Shown piece by piece: positions 24,436 through 36,650 of a stretch of DNA of 64,000 bases. Location: assembly GCA_958496175.1 (NCBI GenBank), contig OY292279.1, positions 13,578,001 through 13,642,000 of the forward strand, written 5' to 3'. This DNA comes from Sisyra terminalis. Lineage: Eukaryota > Arthropoda > Insecta > Neuroptera > Sisyridae. The notes below the pieces were generated by a model. It saw nothing but the letters and a program-made list of their open reading frames with translations, had not been told where the DNA came from and did not search any database. The first letter of the stretch is position 1, and every line of letters starts with the position of its first letter. A program made the position numbers and the translations under genes.

Positions 24436-25560
24436 ATAGTTTATATTATCTACAATCTACAAAAATAACTACAATCCACTGCTATATGGTAAATGTTTTC
24501 CATAAGTGTCTTCGAACAAGTGACCTATGCTGTATTTATCAACAGTTAATTGATATATGTATGATACTATTATGAATAAGTAGCCCATTGTGTATAATAT
24601 TGTGAAATACTATACAATATGGATAAATAGCCAATTTGGATCATATCCTATTTAGCGATATCAATATCTGACAACATTGCATTTTCTTCTTTGTTTTTAA
24701 ATTGATTCGCTTGTAAATCCGGTCATAATAAAAATTACCAATAAAAGAGTAAATTATACATTTGAAATGAATTAACAAAAAAAACGCGAATTAAATTATA
24801 AACAAAGTAGAAAATGCAACATTATCAGAAATTGATGTCACTAAAAGGAACAATTATTATTTAAGTTAAGCTTTAAGAATAATTTTTAATAGTTGCTTCT
24901 TTGGTAAAATTTATAATGTTATATTAAGAACCTATAATTTATGAAACTCTCAGAACTTATTTGTGTTGTCTAGAGTTCAATCTAATGATTGAACTTTATG
25001 GAACTCTTTGGGAATCCCTTGACTAGCAAATAATGGAAATTTTAACTAGGATAGTTTATTTTCATCTTACGCCTCGAATTTTTAAGTGAATTGAACCTAT
25101 TGGCTATGATTGCTATATCTAAATTTATAAACCATATCACGACGGAAATTTGATTATGTAAATGTTTAATAAGTGTTTTAATAACATTAAATAAGGGATG
25201 ATTTCAATGATAAGTTTTGAAATAATTTTTGTAATTATGGCAGAATGAGCTTACAGCTTAGGCCTTTTCTTTATATTCGATAAAGAAAAACTAGGATAGT
25301 TTTTTTGTGCAAAAAAATTATAACTTAATTATTTTTTTTCTTCTATAAACCTCTCTAAACAATGATTTTAGATGCAATTTGCAAAAGATCTCAAAAATCA
25401 TTGGCTTTGTCATCTAGATCAAATCGAAGATTTCTATAGTTTAAAGATAAGCGGAAATTAAAATAAAACAATTGAACACACAATTTTCTCTTCCTATATG
25501 ATAGTACATTCATATTTAAAGTAAAGCCTGTTTGTGATATGAAGCATTAATAACATTTTC
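24436..25560. other. AT-rich intronic sequence, nothing recognised
   Basis: No supported feature in about 1.1 kb. Confidence 0.4.
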
Positions 25561-25563
25561 CAT

Positions 25564-25975
25564 TTAATTCGTTTTTGGGAATTTAACTTTGACCACTACA
25601 CCGATAATATGTGTTGATGACGCCGATAAAAGATAAGTGTACGGACATGGTGTTGTAATCGTGGACGAGGATGAGGTCATGTGGACCGGACAAGGATTAT
25701 GTTTTGTTCGGATCTGGAGAGGTGCTGATGATGATTCTATTATGCGACGACCTCTTATCTCTGTACCGGTCACTGGTTTAACGGGAGAAAACGGGAAAAG
25801 ATGTGGGAGAATGATGGTCGCTTGACCGGACTCCCGTTCGTTATGATTCTGACCACGACGTCCGCACATTTTAAGTAGTGTGCCCATCCAGAGGGTGTAC
25901 CGGGATCACGCTTTTTCCCTCCTTGATGCGATCGTATCGCTTCGGAAGATTTCACCACACATATATTTCCTTGTT
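25564..25975. other. GC-richer island, open on both strands, unknown
   Basis: A 400-bp island with unusually few stops: a 107-codon frame on the minus strand (25564-25887) and a 62-codon frame on the plus strand (25637-25825). Neither resembles a known domain, and both probably reflect base composition. Motifs include cgacgacctcttatctc (a GATA-type ttatctc), paired gaccggac words and gaccacgacgtccg. A conserved non-coding element is more likely than an exon. Confidence 0.3.
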
Positions 25976-28443
25976 CCTCATTTTGTGGAACTATCACATA
26001 CACAAATATATTATCTAGTGACCACTCGATTTTTTATGGCTCTTCAAACGTACATCCTTTAGACTATTATTGCATAATAATATAGGAGGAAGATTGCTAG
26101 CTTTTTGTCTCAAGTGACTAGATCTCATCCAATTTTTCTTCTTATTGAGATAAGATTTGGAGTCTCAGCATCTTTTTTCCGTTCAAAGCACGTCTATATT
26201 TTCTTACAAGGTTTCAACACAATTTATATGCTTTAATTAATTTACACACGATTAACTTTCTACTTAATAGATTCAAGTAAAATATACCTCAATGATATCT
26301 ATATCAGAAGTTTGAACAGCTTATAATTTAGCATTTGAAATTTTCTATTCATCTATTTTATATGAATATTATGAATTGGTTAAATATTTAAAAATGTTTC
26401 TTTAATAGTTCCCCTATTTAAGAAATTCCCAACCCAATTATAGTAAATTTTAGCCCCTGGAAATAAATTTAAGCACTAGAAAAAGTTTAGATACCTGAAC
26501 GTTCTTACAGAATTTTTTTTTCTAAGATTACATATAATTAACAACGGAAAAACGAAAAAACTTTTATGGTAAATAACGAACTGAATCTTAATTTTGGACA
26601 TTCAACTTTTGATTCAAAGATTTTCCTTTAAGACTCTACAATTGCTTAAATTTTCCAATTGTGTTAAAGTTAACTAATGAAATTGTCAATTATATTTTTA
26701 CATTATTTTGTAGTTAAACAAGTATTTTGCATCATTGCTAGAGTTGTTATACGGCTTGAAACTAATCATAGTTTCACTAAAACTAAAAAAAAGATATTAA
26801 GAAAACCTCACTATTAATGATAAAATGCACTGAAAAGGTAAAAAATAAATTAATGAACTGAATCTTTGTTTCAATTGCTCTATCGATATTTAGATGATAT
26901 TTGCCAATTAATGAGAATCGAAAGCTATCTAGTTGTGTAGCAAAAAAAGGGAAGCAATTTTGTTTACAATTTGATAATATAGAACACCCCTCGCTTTGAT
27001 GTATGACTTTAATGCTTACGATTTTCATTACTTGGCTAATATCATTTTAATATCGATGGTGCAATCGATACGAAGATTCAATTTAAAAATTTATTTTTTA
27101 CCTTTTTAGAGCATTCTATCAGTGGAAACGAGGTTTTTAAAATATTTTTTAAACAAATTTTACTTTTCCCTTTTTAGTATTTTAATATATTTTGAATATC
27201 AATTTCGTTATTCATTGTCTAAAATTTGAACTAACTGGTGGCTGTCATTTCGATTGTCATTAAATTGAATCACGTTTACATACGCCTATAAAATTAGGGA
27301 ACCTGATTTTTATTCAATGTTAAATAATTAATTGAAGTATAAATAATTGGTGGTTATGAAGTTTTACGATGAATTCATGCATTGGTATCAAGAGTAAGCC
27401 GGTGTGCCAAAATTCAGCACGATAAAATGCTGGAAAGTAGGTGAAATATGAGATATCAGCTATGATGATAGAAAGCTAAGTATTCTGCTAAAAACTTCTG
27501 ATCAATTTTTCTATTGTAATGAAAATACCGTGCTACTGAGTTTCTCCCATATTAGTTACCAAGATTCTTAATTTTTACTGGTTCCAAATCATCGAAAGAT
27601 GCTGAGTTGAATCCTTACTATACGAAGGAACTGGTTTGGCACTTCCAAGATAAATTAATAGGGATTTACGACTCCATAGATATTACCATTGCCCGAATCT
27701 CATTAGGGTATACCGGACAATGAAATGTTCAACGAAAATGCTAGGAACCATATGACACTAATATGGTATTAATGATCAGCGACTAGAAGAAACTGATAAA
27801 GGCAACCCGTGGAAGAAAATAGAGCGAAATTTGAACCATATACCATAGAACAAGAACTAAAAAGAATAAGCAATAGTTGACCAAGAATTTGCCATAATTC
27901 TCTTAAGCACATATACTGGAAAATTTTGAGCCAAATAGTGCCTCAAATTTGTTGTTTTCAACATGTTCTCAATATTAGCTTGTAATCAAGGTAAAAAACT
28001 ATCCATCCAGGGTTGTAATCGGTTGGTTAACAAGTCGTTACAAGTGGGATAGTATTGCCAGTATTACTATTGGCGCTAACATTGCAATTTTTGATGCAAA
28101 AACTGCAATACCTGTGTACCGGCCGGCTCAACCACCCCAGTGAAAAATATGCCAATTTTGTGTTATATTTACAGTTTTTTATGAATATGTTGCGGTCAAC
28201 GTAGAGTAGGAAAATTTGGAATTCGTTCCGAAGAAAAAAAGACTGAGTATAGCTGTTCTAGGATAACAGAATGGAAATGGAAATCCCCATTGTTATCGTC
28301 GACGCACTGAATTTTCGACTACTTTTTGGAAACCCATTAAAGAATTGCGGTCTCCATATACTACTAGAGAAAGTATAATTAATTTAGCATTTATAAATAT
28401 CGCTAAGAGCTTTCGGAATTAGCGATAATCATGATAATATACT
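25976..28443. other. Intronic sequence; possible decayed transposon at 27350-27950
   Basis: AT-rich and featureless up to about 27350. The following 600 bases have higher complexity and a plus-strand frame (ELVWHFQDKLIGIYDSIDIT near 27630-27690), suggesting decayed coding sequence. I cannot assign a family. Confidence 0.3.
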
Positions 28444-28912
28444 TAACGTGACCATACGTCCCGCTTTCGGGCTTTGTGTCCCGATATCCCCGGAAAACCT
28501 AAAAATGTCCCGCTTTGAGAAAAAGGGACCAGTGATAGGTATTAATTCAGCACAACCAAAATCATTATGTAGGTATACTGTATACCGTATACTGTATACC
28601 GTACATATACCTATAGTGTAAAACCCATAGTCCGTAAACCTATAGTACATGGATAAAAAACATACAAAAATAAGTATCTACAAATTTAAGCTAGTTATCG
28701 CTGCTACAACTGCTGGAATCGGCAATAAATAAACCACACATATTATTATCTTAATTGTTCCGTTTAATAATTTTTTTTTTAATAAAGAAGCATTGAGTTT
28801 TAAAATATTTCTAGTGTTGTCATTTTATGCAAAATTATAATATTGTTTTCCAGTTTTCGTTTTAAAATTTATAGGTGTCCCGCTTTGAAGCAAAAAATTT
28901 ATGGCCCCGTTA
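28444..28912. mobile_element. GTCCCGCTTT-type MITE (about 470 bp)
   Basis: Starts taacgtgaccata and ends tatggccccgtta, an imperfect terminal inverted repeat (11 of 13). Subterminal gtcccgcttt words occur at 28459, 28507 and 28877. A palindromic run of gtatactgtataccgta words sits in the middle. Elements with 'gaccatacgtcccg' ends are widespread non-autonomous DNA transposons. The target-site duplication is not clear. Confidence 0.55.
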
Positions 28913-29479
28913 AATATATTTGACAATGTAAAGACAGCTATAAAAAGATTAGTCAATCAATTGACTAATCAGTGATTTCGAATGTAATTTATTAACTTAG
29001 TATTCATCAAAAGAGTGGAAAAGCTTTTCGTTGAAAACTAGAGGTAATAGTTGGAGCTTTTAAAAAAAACACAATTCCAAAATTCATTCGAGAAAGCAAT
29101 AGCAGTAATTTGAATTATCATTGATTATTTAATTAAAAACTTTTATTCAGTTTTCGAATGGTTAGTAATTTAGAATTATTAAGTTCCTGCTTTTAATTAT
29201 CATTTGTTTTAAGCCTTACATCATAAAGTTAACCACAATCAACTACATTTGCCATATTGACGTCTTCTAATCAAAGAAATTCATTACTTTGGCACTTAAA
29301 TCATTAACTAGTTGGAGTTTTAGTTGTAATATTTTTTTTGTGAAGAATAAATGGCCAAAATCAAGCCATAAACGTGAGACAGTTTTGAATTGTGTGGAAA
29401 AGTTAAAGCTGGAAATCCACTTTGGATTGAATAAGTTAACATTTAAAAGCCAAGCAAAATACAAGAGCGGTTGGTTTTT

Positions 29480-29720
29480 GACGTTGGGCCAAAGGATGTT
29501 GCGCTGCTGATGGAAAGCTCACCGGGATGAGCGATGTAGGAAGTCAAAGTGGGACACACAGTGTATGTTTATGGGATAAAGGGGATACTGGAAAGCTCGA
29601 GGTGAGCGTGAAGTGAATGAGCTTTCGCTCTCTGTCTCTGATGGTGATAAATGAACGAGCCGACCACAATACGATCTGTTATGGTTTTACGAGACGCGAA
29701 TTATACACTCGGGTGTCCTT
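29480..29720. promoter_or_regulatory. Island with three GAAAGCTC motifs and a GAGA tract
   Basis: GAAAGCTC occurs at 29513-29520 and 29591-29598 on the plus strand and as GAGCTTTC at 29619-29626, which runs directly into gctctctgtctctg. The same eight-base word recurs in the islands at 42.1, 51.7 and 54.9 kb. GAGA-factor-like repeats next to a shared unknown motif suggest a set of open-chromatin elements. Confidence 0.3.
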
Positions 29721-30129
29721 TGTGTTTTCATTATCGTGTTTATTTGTCAGTAAATATGTTATCGTTGTGTTCTACTAAAAGAAGTCCTTTAGTGTTTTAA
29801 TCAAAGCTTTTTTCGGGGATCGAGCTTTTGTCTGTTTGGTTAAATAAACATGTATGAGACGAATGTGGCTAATGACGTTAATCGGTTTTTTTATTGGTGG
29901 TTATTTTGAAGTCTTGACCGTGATTTATCTATGTCCAATTTCTTATTTCACTATTTATTGTACATCTCCTACATTGTCCCAAAAAAATTTTTATTCCCAA
30001 AATAATATTTGAATAGATATGTGTTCTGAAATTTGGAGGAGCTTTTCATGTTTAGACAATTATAAAAGGCTCTTTTACAAAAAATTAAAACGAATCAAAA
30101 ATATTCCTTTGAAATTGAATATTTGTGTG

Positions 30130-30860
30130 TATGGGAACACGGGGCGGAATGAGGTACCGGGGCAGAATGGGAAATAGAATTAGCGCTTGTTACAAGTGAC
30201 AAAAACGCGTAAAAATCATACTCAATGTTCAATTAACTGTGCTGCATTACAAAAAGTGGCTGTCGCCAGTAAAGAGTGCAGTTGTTTTTATTTTTATCAA
30301 AAGTCGAAATAAACGTTTCCGAATTCTAATTTTTGCAAAGTAACACTAAGATAATTATCCTATGTTCTATTTTTTGTTTGAATATTAACATGACATATTT
30401 GTTAAAATATACTGTTGAATAACTAAAAGCCTAGTGATAATTCAAATATAACCAATATATCCTGCCATAATAGTCGTCCTTGTGGGAAAGGTGCTTTGGG
30501 GCACAATGGGTGGGGCGAAATGGAATATACCATTCAAATAGTATTTCCCATTCAGATGGACATTTGTATTTTATCAGCAGATAGTGCGTACATATATAAG
30601 GAAAACTAGCCGACAGTCCATATATAAAAAAGGTCGGAAGGTGCATAGGTAATTTGCTTATACTGTGAGGATTTAAACTCCAAATCTAATGAAAGCTGGT
30701 GTTCCTGCAGTATTTGTCAAAAATGGGCACATTTGGCTAAACACGATGATGACAGTATCTTCATCTGCGAACTATGCCAATAACAAGTATCCTATTACGC
30801 CCCAGGCTTATTTCTCCTTGTGCCCCAGGGGGTGGGGCAGAATGGGAAATTTTCATTTAT
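30130..30860. repeat. Region with repeated GGGGCAGAATGGG words
   Basis: ggggcagaatgggaaat occurs at about 30153-30169 and 30834-30850 in direct orientation. Related words (ggggcacaatgggtggggcg at 30497-30516, cgccccaggc at 30797) lie between. The spacing suggests direct end repeats of a decayed element of about 700 bp. The family is unknown to me. Confidence 0.4.
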
Positions 30861-30888
30861 TTTTGAAACCTAAATTTTTAATGGATAA

Positions 30889-31758
30889 TCTATACTAATA
30901 TATAAAATTCTTACGTCTGTCTGTACATTTCGATTTTGAACCCAATTTTAGAGTAAATATTTGTTTCAAGAGGCCCTTATTCCAAATTTAACATTTTTAA
31001 AATTTTTGTCTGTCTGTCTGTCTGTCTGTGTGTCCCGATTTAACTAAAGAACGGAACAACCGAATTTAATAAAATTTGGTATTAAGATACAACACAATTT
31101 CCCACATATTATAGGCTACTTATAATTCAAAAAAAAAATAATACGGGAAGGTATTCCCTAGGGATGAAAACAGAAATTTTTACTTTATGTAGGTGAGTTA
31201 TATATCATTGGAAAGGTAATTAAAAGTTAGAAAGTAATATGTAAAAATATTTTTAGTTGAACTGATAAAGGCACAGTAAATTCAATTTAAAGTTTAAAAA
31301 ATTGCCTCTTTGAAATATAAATCTTTATATATATAGATAAGACAAATAGTTGATGTTAATAGCGATGTTAATAGAGATTCCTACTAATATTCAAAATCTA
31401 GACCCTTAACTTCTGTTATTTTAACGCGAGTATTTTGATATGTTTCGACTTTTTTAGTCATAATTAAGACCGTATTTATTTATGTATAGATGCTAATTGA
31501 TTAACGGATTACTTGGTCCACGGTAGGTAGACTTATCGCAGCTATATGCAATAGACATACTCTTTTTAGATATTTATAAATATTTTTTGAAAATTTATAA
31601 ATTAAATTCGACCTAATAGTGTTTTCAAATATGATTATGTTTTTCGTAAATAAATAAGAAAAATAAAAATTTCCATATACTACCACTACAAGGAGCAAAC
31701 CTAAAAAGAAAACAATCAACACCAACGTTACGCAGACGAAGTCGCGGGGATCAGCTAG
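30889..31758 (+). mobile_element. Complete non-autonomous Helitron (870 bp)
   Basis: The element starts with TC (30889) right after an A and ends CTAG (31755-31758) right before a T. This is the A|T insertion without target duplication that marks Helitrons. A hairpin sits 12 bases before the end: CGC-A-GAC / GTC-GCG around a GAA loop (31731-31746). The left end (tctatactaatatataaaat, then cttacgtctgtctg) and a (TCTG)n tract at 31006-31027 are typical of insect non-autonomous members. There is no Rep/helicase coding. The minus-strand open frame over the 3' end (31501-31785) is an artefact common to such ends. Confidence 0.87.
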
Positions 31759-31793
31759 TAATATATATAAGTCTTTGAGATTCAATTAAATTT

Positions 31794-31846
31794 CTTTATT
31801 ACGACGCGTTTCGACAGATTTAAACTGTCATCATCAGGTAATAATA
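31794..31846 (-). ncRNA. Hammerhead ribozyme (type I, minimal stem III)
   Basis: Read on the minus strand: stem I 5' strand UUAUUAC (31844-31838), core CUGAUGA (31837-31831), one extra U (31830), stem II GACAG (31829-31825), loop UUUAAAU, CUGUC (31817-31813), GAAA (31812-31809), then ACGCGU giving a 2-bp stem III, GUC as cleavage triplet (31805-31803), and GUAAUAA (31802-31796) closing stem I perfectly over 7 bp. All invariant core positions are present. The tiny stem III is known from ribozymes of Penelope-like elements and retrozymes, which can act as dimers. The extra base before stem II recurs in the other families here. It lies 35 bases beyond the Helitron end and on the pb sense strand. 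Confidence 0.8.
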
Positions 31847-33060
31847 CAGAATAATAATTATTTTGTCAATTTTAAACAAATTTCATATAGGTTGTTTGTT
31901 TTTAATTTTTAATATAAATTATTAATTTAAATCAATAAAACCTTTTTTTATTTGTAAAGAATGATTTAAATAAATATATAAGTTACAAAACAATGAGATT
32001 GTTTCTTTATATCTCTCGTAAATTGTAACTAAAACTTTGGTACCCAGTTCCGTCCCAGGTTCCTCTATTATGAATATTTGGATACTTTGTTCTTTGCTTA
32101 TCTTTGAATTTCTTGGGCATATTACAAAGAAAATTATAATGCAAATAAATATTGTTACTTTGTACAGTGAACCTACATTTCTTATTTTATTTTGTAAAAA
32201 TATTGTATAACTTTCTGTACTCCTTCTGGTTTCTATGCACTGGTGTAATCCACCTCTATAGAATTCATTACCAGAAGTAAATAAATAAATAAATAAAATA
32301 AATAACTTTTAGTTTTGCAATTAGAGAATCCAATAATTCTGTTAAGTATATAAAAATTTCATTCTTCGAAATCTTAAAGTGTGAAAAACATTTTTATACA
32401 TTGAATTATATTTGACAAATCATATTAAGATTTGATTTTTTTTTTTGATATTCAAATACCATAGGTATGCATAGTGCTCATGTTAAAATTACTGCAGGTA
32501 TATTAAAAAAATAAATTAACGTTAAAGTATCACAATGAAAAATGGAGTAAATTCGTAATAAAAGCCAAAACAGTACTCCTTTTTCTTAGTAAAAGTACGG
32601 GCTATTGTATGATTTGGTTTATGTATATTTTTCTTATACGAAGACAATTTGTCTTATGTGTGGAAACTAGTTTTTATTTCTCATTGTAAAACAACAAACG
32701 GATTTGTAAAACGAAAAAGAATTGGTGTAAAAAAGCTTTTTGAAGTTATACTTCTCAAGTGGCGTTATAAAAAAATGATCTAACATTTAATTTGATTTGG
32801 GAAAATTTTATTTTTATATATCACTTAAAGATTTAGCCGATTTCTCTTTGGATTGAGATATTGGAAAATTGTTGAAAACATAAAAGATTCAAAGACTGAA
32901 AATTAACAAGGCAATGACTCTAAAGTTTTGAAGAAAACTTTGAATATATAAACTATTTACTTTCATCTGAAAAAGCTATGGAAATTAATAATACCGAATG
33001 GGTCGGATTGTTTCGATAAGAACACATAAGCAGTTATCACAATTTTTTTTACTTTTATTA
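31847..33060. other. AT-rich intronic sequence
   Basis: Contains an (AAAT)n microsatellite at about 32277-32305. The stretch just after the ribozyme may belong to the same retroelement but is too AT-rich to delimit. Confidence 0.4.
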
Positions 33061-33213
33061 AACATTGCTTTATAACATCTAAGGTCCTTAGTGACTCTAG
33101 GGTTACTGAAAATCCTTGTATCAAAAAATACAGAAAAGCTCAATACGAGATTTGAGCCCCACACCTGTTAGTTTTGGAGTGGCCATCTAGACCACTCGGC
33201 CACTAGTAGAGTA
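33061..33213 (-). mobile_element. tRNA-derived SINE, copy 2
   Basis: On the minus strand, ggccgagtggtctagatgg (A-box region, about 33203-33185) is followed by ggggctcaaatctc (B-box region) and the tail cctagagtcactaaggacc, ending ttataaagc at 33067. Head and tail match copy 1 at 15735-15905. It is the most complete head in the window. Confidence 0.75.
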
Positions 33214-34248
33214 GTCACAATTTTGTTACCATAATGTCCATCTAAAATACAAGTAACTCTGAGGCCACTGAGGAGATATTTTAAGAAGATATATAATATT
33301 TCAGTATAATACTATAACCTTAAAAACCATTTAAGAAAAACAATAAAAGTATTGTGTAGAATAATTAGGTATATTTTTTTCTTTGGGTTCAAAGATCCAT
33401 TTTTTCTAATTTCAAAAAGTTATACCTACTGTAAATTTTGATTATTGAATTAAAATCAAATTTTAAACAACTTTTTGAGAACTAAACTCTTATTAACTAC
33501 ATTCCATAGAGATCGCTATTATTTAAAGCTTCATGAAAAATAAATCGTTCGTAATGTAAAAATTATAAAACTGCATTCTATTAGTTAAATGTAGGTTTGA
33601 GTTTGAATTAGCTTTTTTTCATAAGTAAATGAGCTGATAATTTGTTTAATGTAAAATTTTATTGTTATGTGTGTTATGTGAGTTGATTGATTGATTATTA
33701 TTGACAATTGGGGATTGATTAGTCTTGATAACTAAGACCAATTTATTAATTTTACAAACATGTAATACTTTCCCAAACAAAGGCAATAATTATCGATTTT
33801 TTGTTTGTAATTAATAAGGCAGATACCTGTTCAATAATGTTCATATTATATCTTTGCAAAGACTAGACCATTCAATTTATACAGATAAATAAATGAGTAT
33901 GATTTCTTATATACGTATTATATAGCTTAAATAATTAATTGCCCAAGAAATATTAATTTTTTTTGATTACAAAATTATATTTTATATTCTATTTCATGCT
34001 TATAAAATGTAGATATTCCAGTAAATTAATAGGAATAAATGATTTTATTAATGTCAATGAAAAAAAGTTTTAATACTGTAATATCAAAATCGTTGAAACA
34101 ATATACGCCTACAGGTAAATAAAAGTATTAATAAATTTTTATGATAAGAAATTACTTTATGATTAAAATTGGTCAGGTTGTATTTAAATTATCATAAAGA
34201 TGAAAAAAAAACACTAATAAGCCTTGATTGACTCAATAATTTCCTGGT

Positions 34249-35045
34249 AGTGAAAAATGTGGATAAAATTCGACCAACAAATTACCAGACTAGACCTATC
34301 CAATTGCATAAAGCTGGATTCAAAAAGAAGTTTGATTTTTGGGTGCCACACCAATTAACACCAAAACATAATCGAATTTCCATCTGTAAAGTCTTAGCTA
34401 AATTAAATGAAATCGACCCATTTTTTCAATAGATGGTAACTGGGGATGAGAAATTGGTTACAGACGATAACATTGAGCGAAAACGATCATGAAAAAGCGC
34501 AAAGAAGCAACTCAAATGGTGTTCAAAGAAGGATCAAAGAAGCCAAGAAGGTCCCGTTGTTCAATTGGTGGAATTGGAAAGGGAAAATATATAATTAATC
34601 ACTTCCATATAGACTAAACACTAAATTTGGATCTCTACTGTCAACAATTGGACCGTTGAAGTTAGCAAATGATCAAAAACAGTCAGAATTGGCCAATATA
34701 AGTGGTGTTATGTTTCATTTAAGCAACGCCTGGCCACACACCCCTATAGTGACTTTCCAGACTCCAGGAGCTTGGTTCAAAAGCTTTGATGCATCCACCA
34801 TAGAGTCCGGATCTGACACCACGAGATTACCATATTTGTCTTTCATTGCAAAACTTTCTTTGTGATAAGAAATTACTAGAATTTTTCGCCAATAAGGACT
34901 ATGATTTCTATCAGAGGCACTATAAAGCCACTTTTAAAATGGCAACAAATTGCAGAACAAAACGGTGAATATTTTATCCAAATCGGATTATCTAAATCAT
35001 TTCAAATGAAACTTTGAAGTTCATATAAAAGAAAATGATTTTTTT
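34249..35045 (+). pseudogene. Mariner (irritans-type) transposase remnant
   Basis: Plus-strand frames match the C-terminal two thirds of an irritans-subfamily mariner transposase. In order these are AGFKKKFDFWVPHQLTPKH, RISICKVLAKLNEIDPF, then after a stop MVTGDEKLVT (the first catalytic Asp lies in the GDE motif) and DNIERKRS. Shifted frames then carry traces of the WDWKG / LNSDLY / NARPHT regions (34550-34750). The last segment reads LLKWQQIAEQNGEYFIQIG (34930-34988). Stops and frameshifts throughout make it inactive. The N-terminal DNA-binding part and clear terminal repeats are missing. Confidence 0.82.
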
Positions 35046-35466
35046 TTCAATGTTTTGTAAATCAAAGCTGATATGTCTTAAAATGGAATTAAAATATCCC
35101 ATGAATTGTTGATCAGATATTTCGATAAATTAGTTCGTAAAAACAACGTTCGGTAAACTAGGAAGTACTCTTGGGAAAATCTTATTTAAAAAGGAGATTT
35201 TTTCTGTTTCTTGTCTAAAGGCAAGTTTATTTTTCCTCAAGCTTGTCTTTGGCAAGGTGATTCTAATCTGGGAAACATATTTCTCTCTTCAACAGGATCA
35301 AGATTCCAATCCTTCTTTATTCTTATTTTTTTCTGTCCAACTTGTCCTTCTATATCATCCAATATGAGAAGACCCATTTAGTTAGCATTTTTTTTTATTC
35401 CTGTATTAATTGTTGTCATTTCTCTGTGGACTCAACATAGAAAAATAGCTATAGGTGTTGTGTAAA
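35046..35466. other. Intronic sequence, nothing recognised
   Basis: AT-rich spacer between the mariner remnant and the Tc1-like element. Confidence 0.4.
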
Positions 35467-36650
35467 ACCTGAAGTAAGAGCTATTTTATTTTCGGTCCAT
35501 ATTTTTAATTGGGTTTAACTTTCCTGTACAAATTTTATTTATTACGCTTATTATTAACTAGTGTGACCAAAAATCATATTTACTAAGAAATAAATTTTTA
35601 CCATCAAATTTAATTAAACATCTTCTTAATGGCGAGCTGAATTGTTTACTATTTAATTGAAAGCTCGTTTACTGATATTTATGTTCCCATTCTGCGCAGT
35701 ATGCTGTCTATGTAGGACAATACCGTCTGCTGTATTTGTGGATGATGATTCCAAACGTGAATATTTTTTCGAAGAGCTATTTGTCTGTTGTGACCACCTT
35801 TTTAGCTACTGTTTTCTTCAGAAATTTCCTCATATTTTTAATGGGTTTAAAATCAAGGCTATTATCCCAAAGTAGGGTAGTAGGGATAATAAACAAGGTT
35901 TTACCCTTATCCCAAAAATATATTTCTTGTAAACTATTACAACTTTTTATATAATAAAAAGAATAAAATATTAAATTAAATTATGTAGAATATGTACATT
36001 TTGTATAAAATCTTAAGTGCGACCAGAGATTATAGAGTCGCTAAAGACCTTAGTAGTTTTAAAGCGACGGAAATTAAAAACTTAAAATAAAATCTATTGA
36101 ATACTCAGAGACCAAAAAATCATAGGTTACCGTACACCTATAAAATTATATTTGGTATTTAAAAATGGCAGAAAATTGAGGATATCTGTCACGTTATTTC
36201 GAACCATATTTGTTCCAAAATTATGCTTAAAAGTTATTTAATCATCCAGGATGACTCTAACTTCCTCCAATAGTGTTTTGGTCGAAAAAATCGACTAAAA
36301 ACGACGCTTCCTTGAAAAACTTTACATCTGACTGAAAAAAAAATGGTGCAAGAAAATAGTTCCCTAAAACTACTGGTTTAATAAATATTTTTTCCAGTAT
36401 AGCGTAAAAATAATCGGAATATCTATCAATTGATTAAAATGAAATTTAAAGTCTATTTATTCAATTCATACTTGCGGTTGTACAAAGGAAAGAGGAGGGT
36501 TTCAAGAAATAAGAAAGTAGTCGAAATGCAGCCTAAATACCCTGGTTAAAAGAGCCTTGCCAGGGAAAGACGCTGCTGATAAGAAGAATTAAATCACGCT
36601 AGAAATCAATTTTGTCGTAAGGCAAAAACCGAAGATAAACTATTATAGTT
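35467..36650 (-). pseudogene. Tc1-like transposon remnant, copy 1, with embedded SINE tail
   Basis: About 1.18 kb that aligns along its length with 53487-54593. On the minus strand it resembles the end of a Tc1-family transposase: a decayed NSLDFKPIKNMRKFLKK (compare the family's NSPDLNPIENxW) at about 35855-35800, and further on QQTVLSYIDSILRRMGT (compare QxLVDSMPRR) at about 35730-35680. Stops and frameshifts are common. At 36022-36076, in the opposite orientation, sits a copy of the SINE 3' tail (agtcgctaaagacct...aaagcgacgg), and the second copy has it at the same place. The open frames at 35657-35954 on the plus strand are shadows. Confidence 0.6.

Noticed and set aside
28004..28015. Minus-strand codons for Q-P-W-M, similar to the Hox hexapeptide
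   Set aside because: The Tyr is missing, no basic KEKK-type residues follow and no pb-like context surrounds it. A G-P-W-M at about 53053 fails for the same reasons.
28219..28230. GAATTCGTTCCG, coding EFVP as found just before the Pb homeodomain
   Set aside because: On the plus strand, opposite to pb, and without splice sites that fit; a chance match. The same holds for gaattcgtacc at 49763-49773.
31501..31785. 94-codon minus-strand frame with LLADPRDFVC
   Set aside because: It is the antisense of the Helitron 3' end, which often gives such a frame.
33061..33213. tRNA gene (Leu/Ser-like head)
   Set aside because: A- and B-box-like words are present but the acceptor and anticodon arms do not close; the shared tail in other copies shows it is a SINE.
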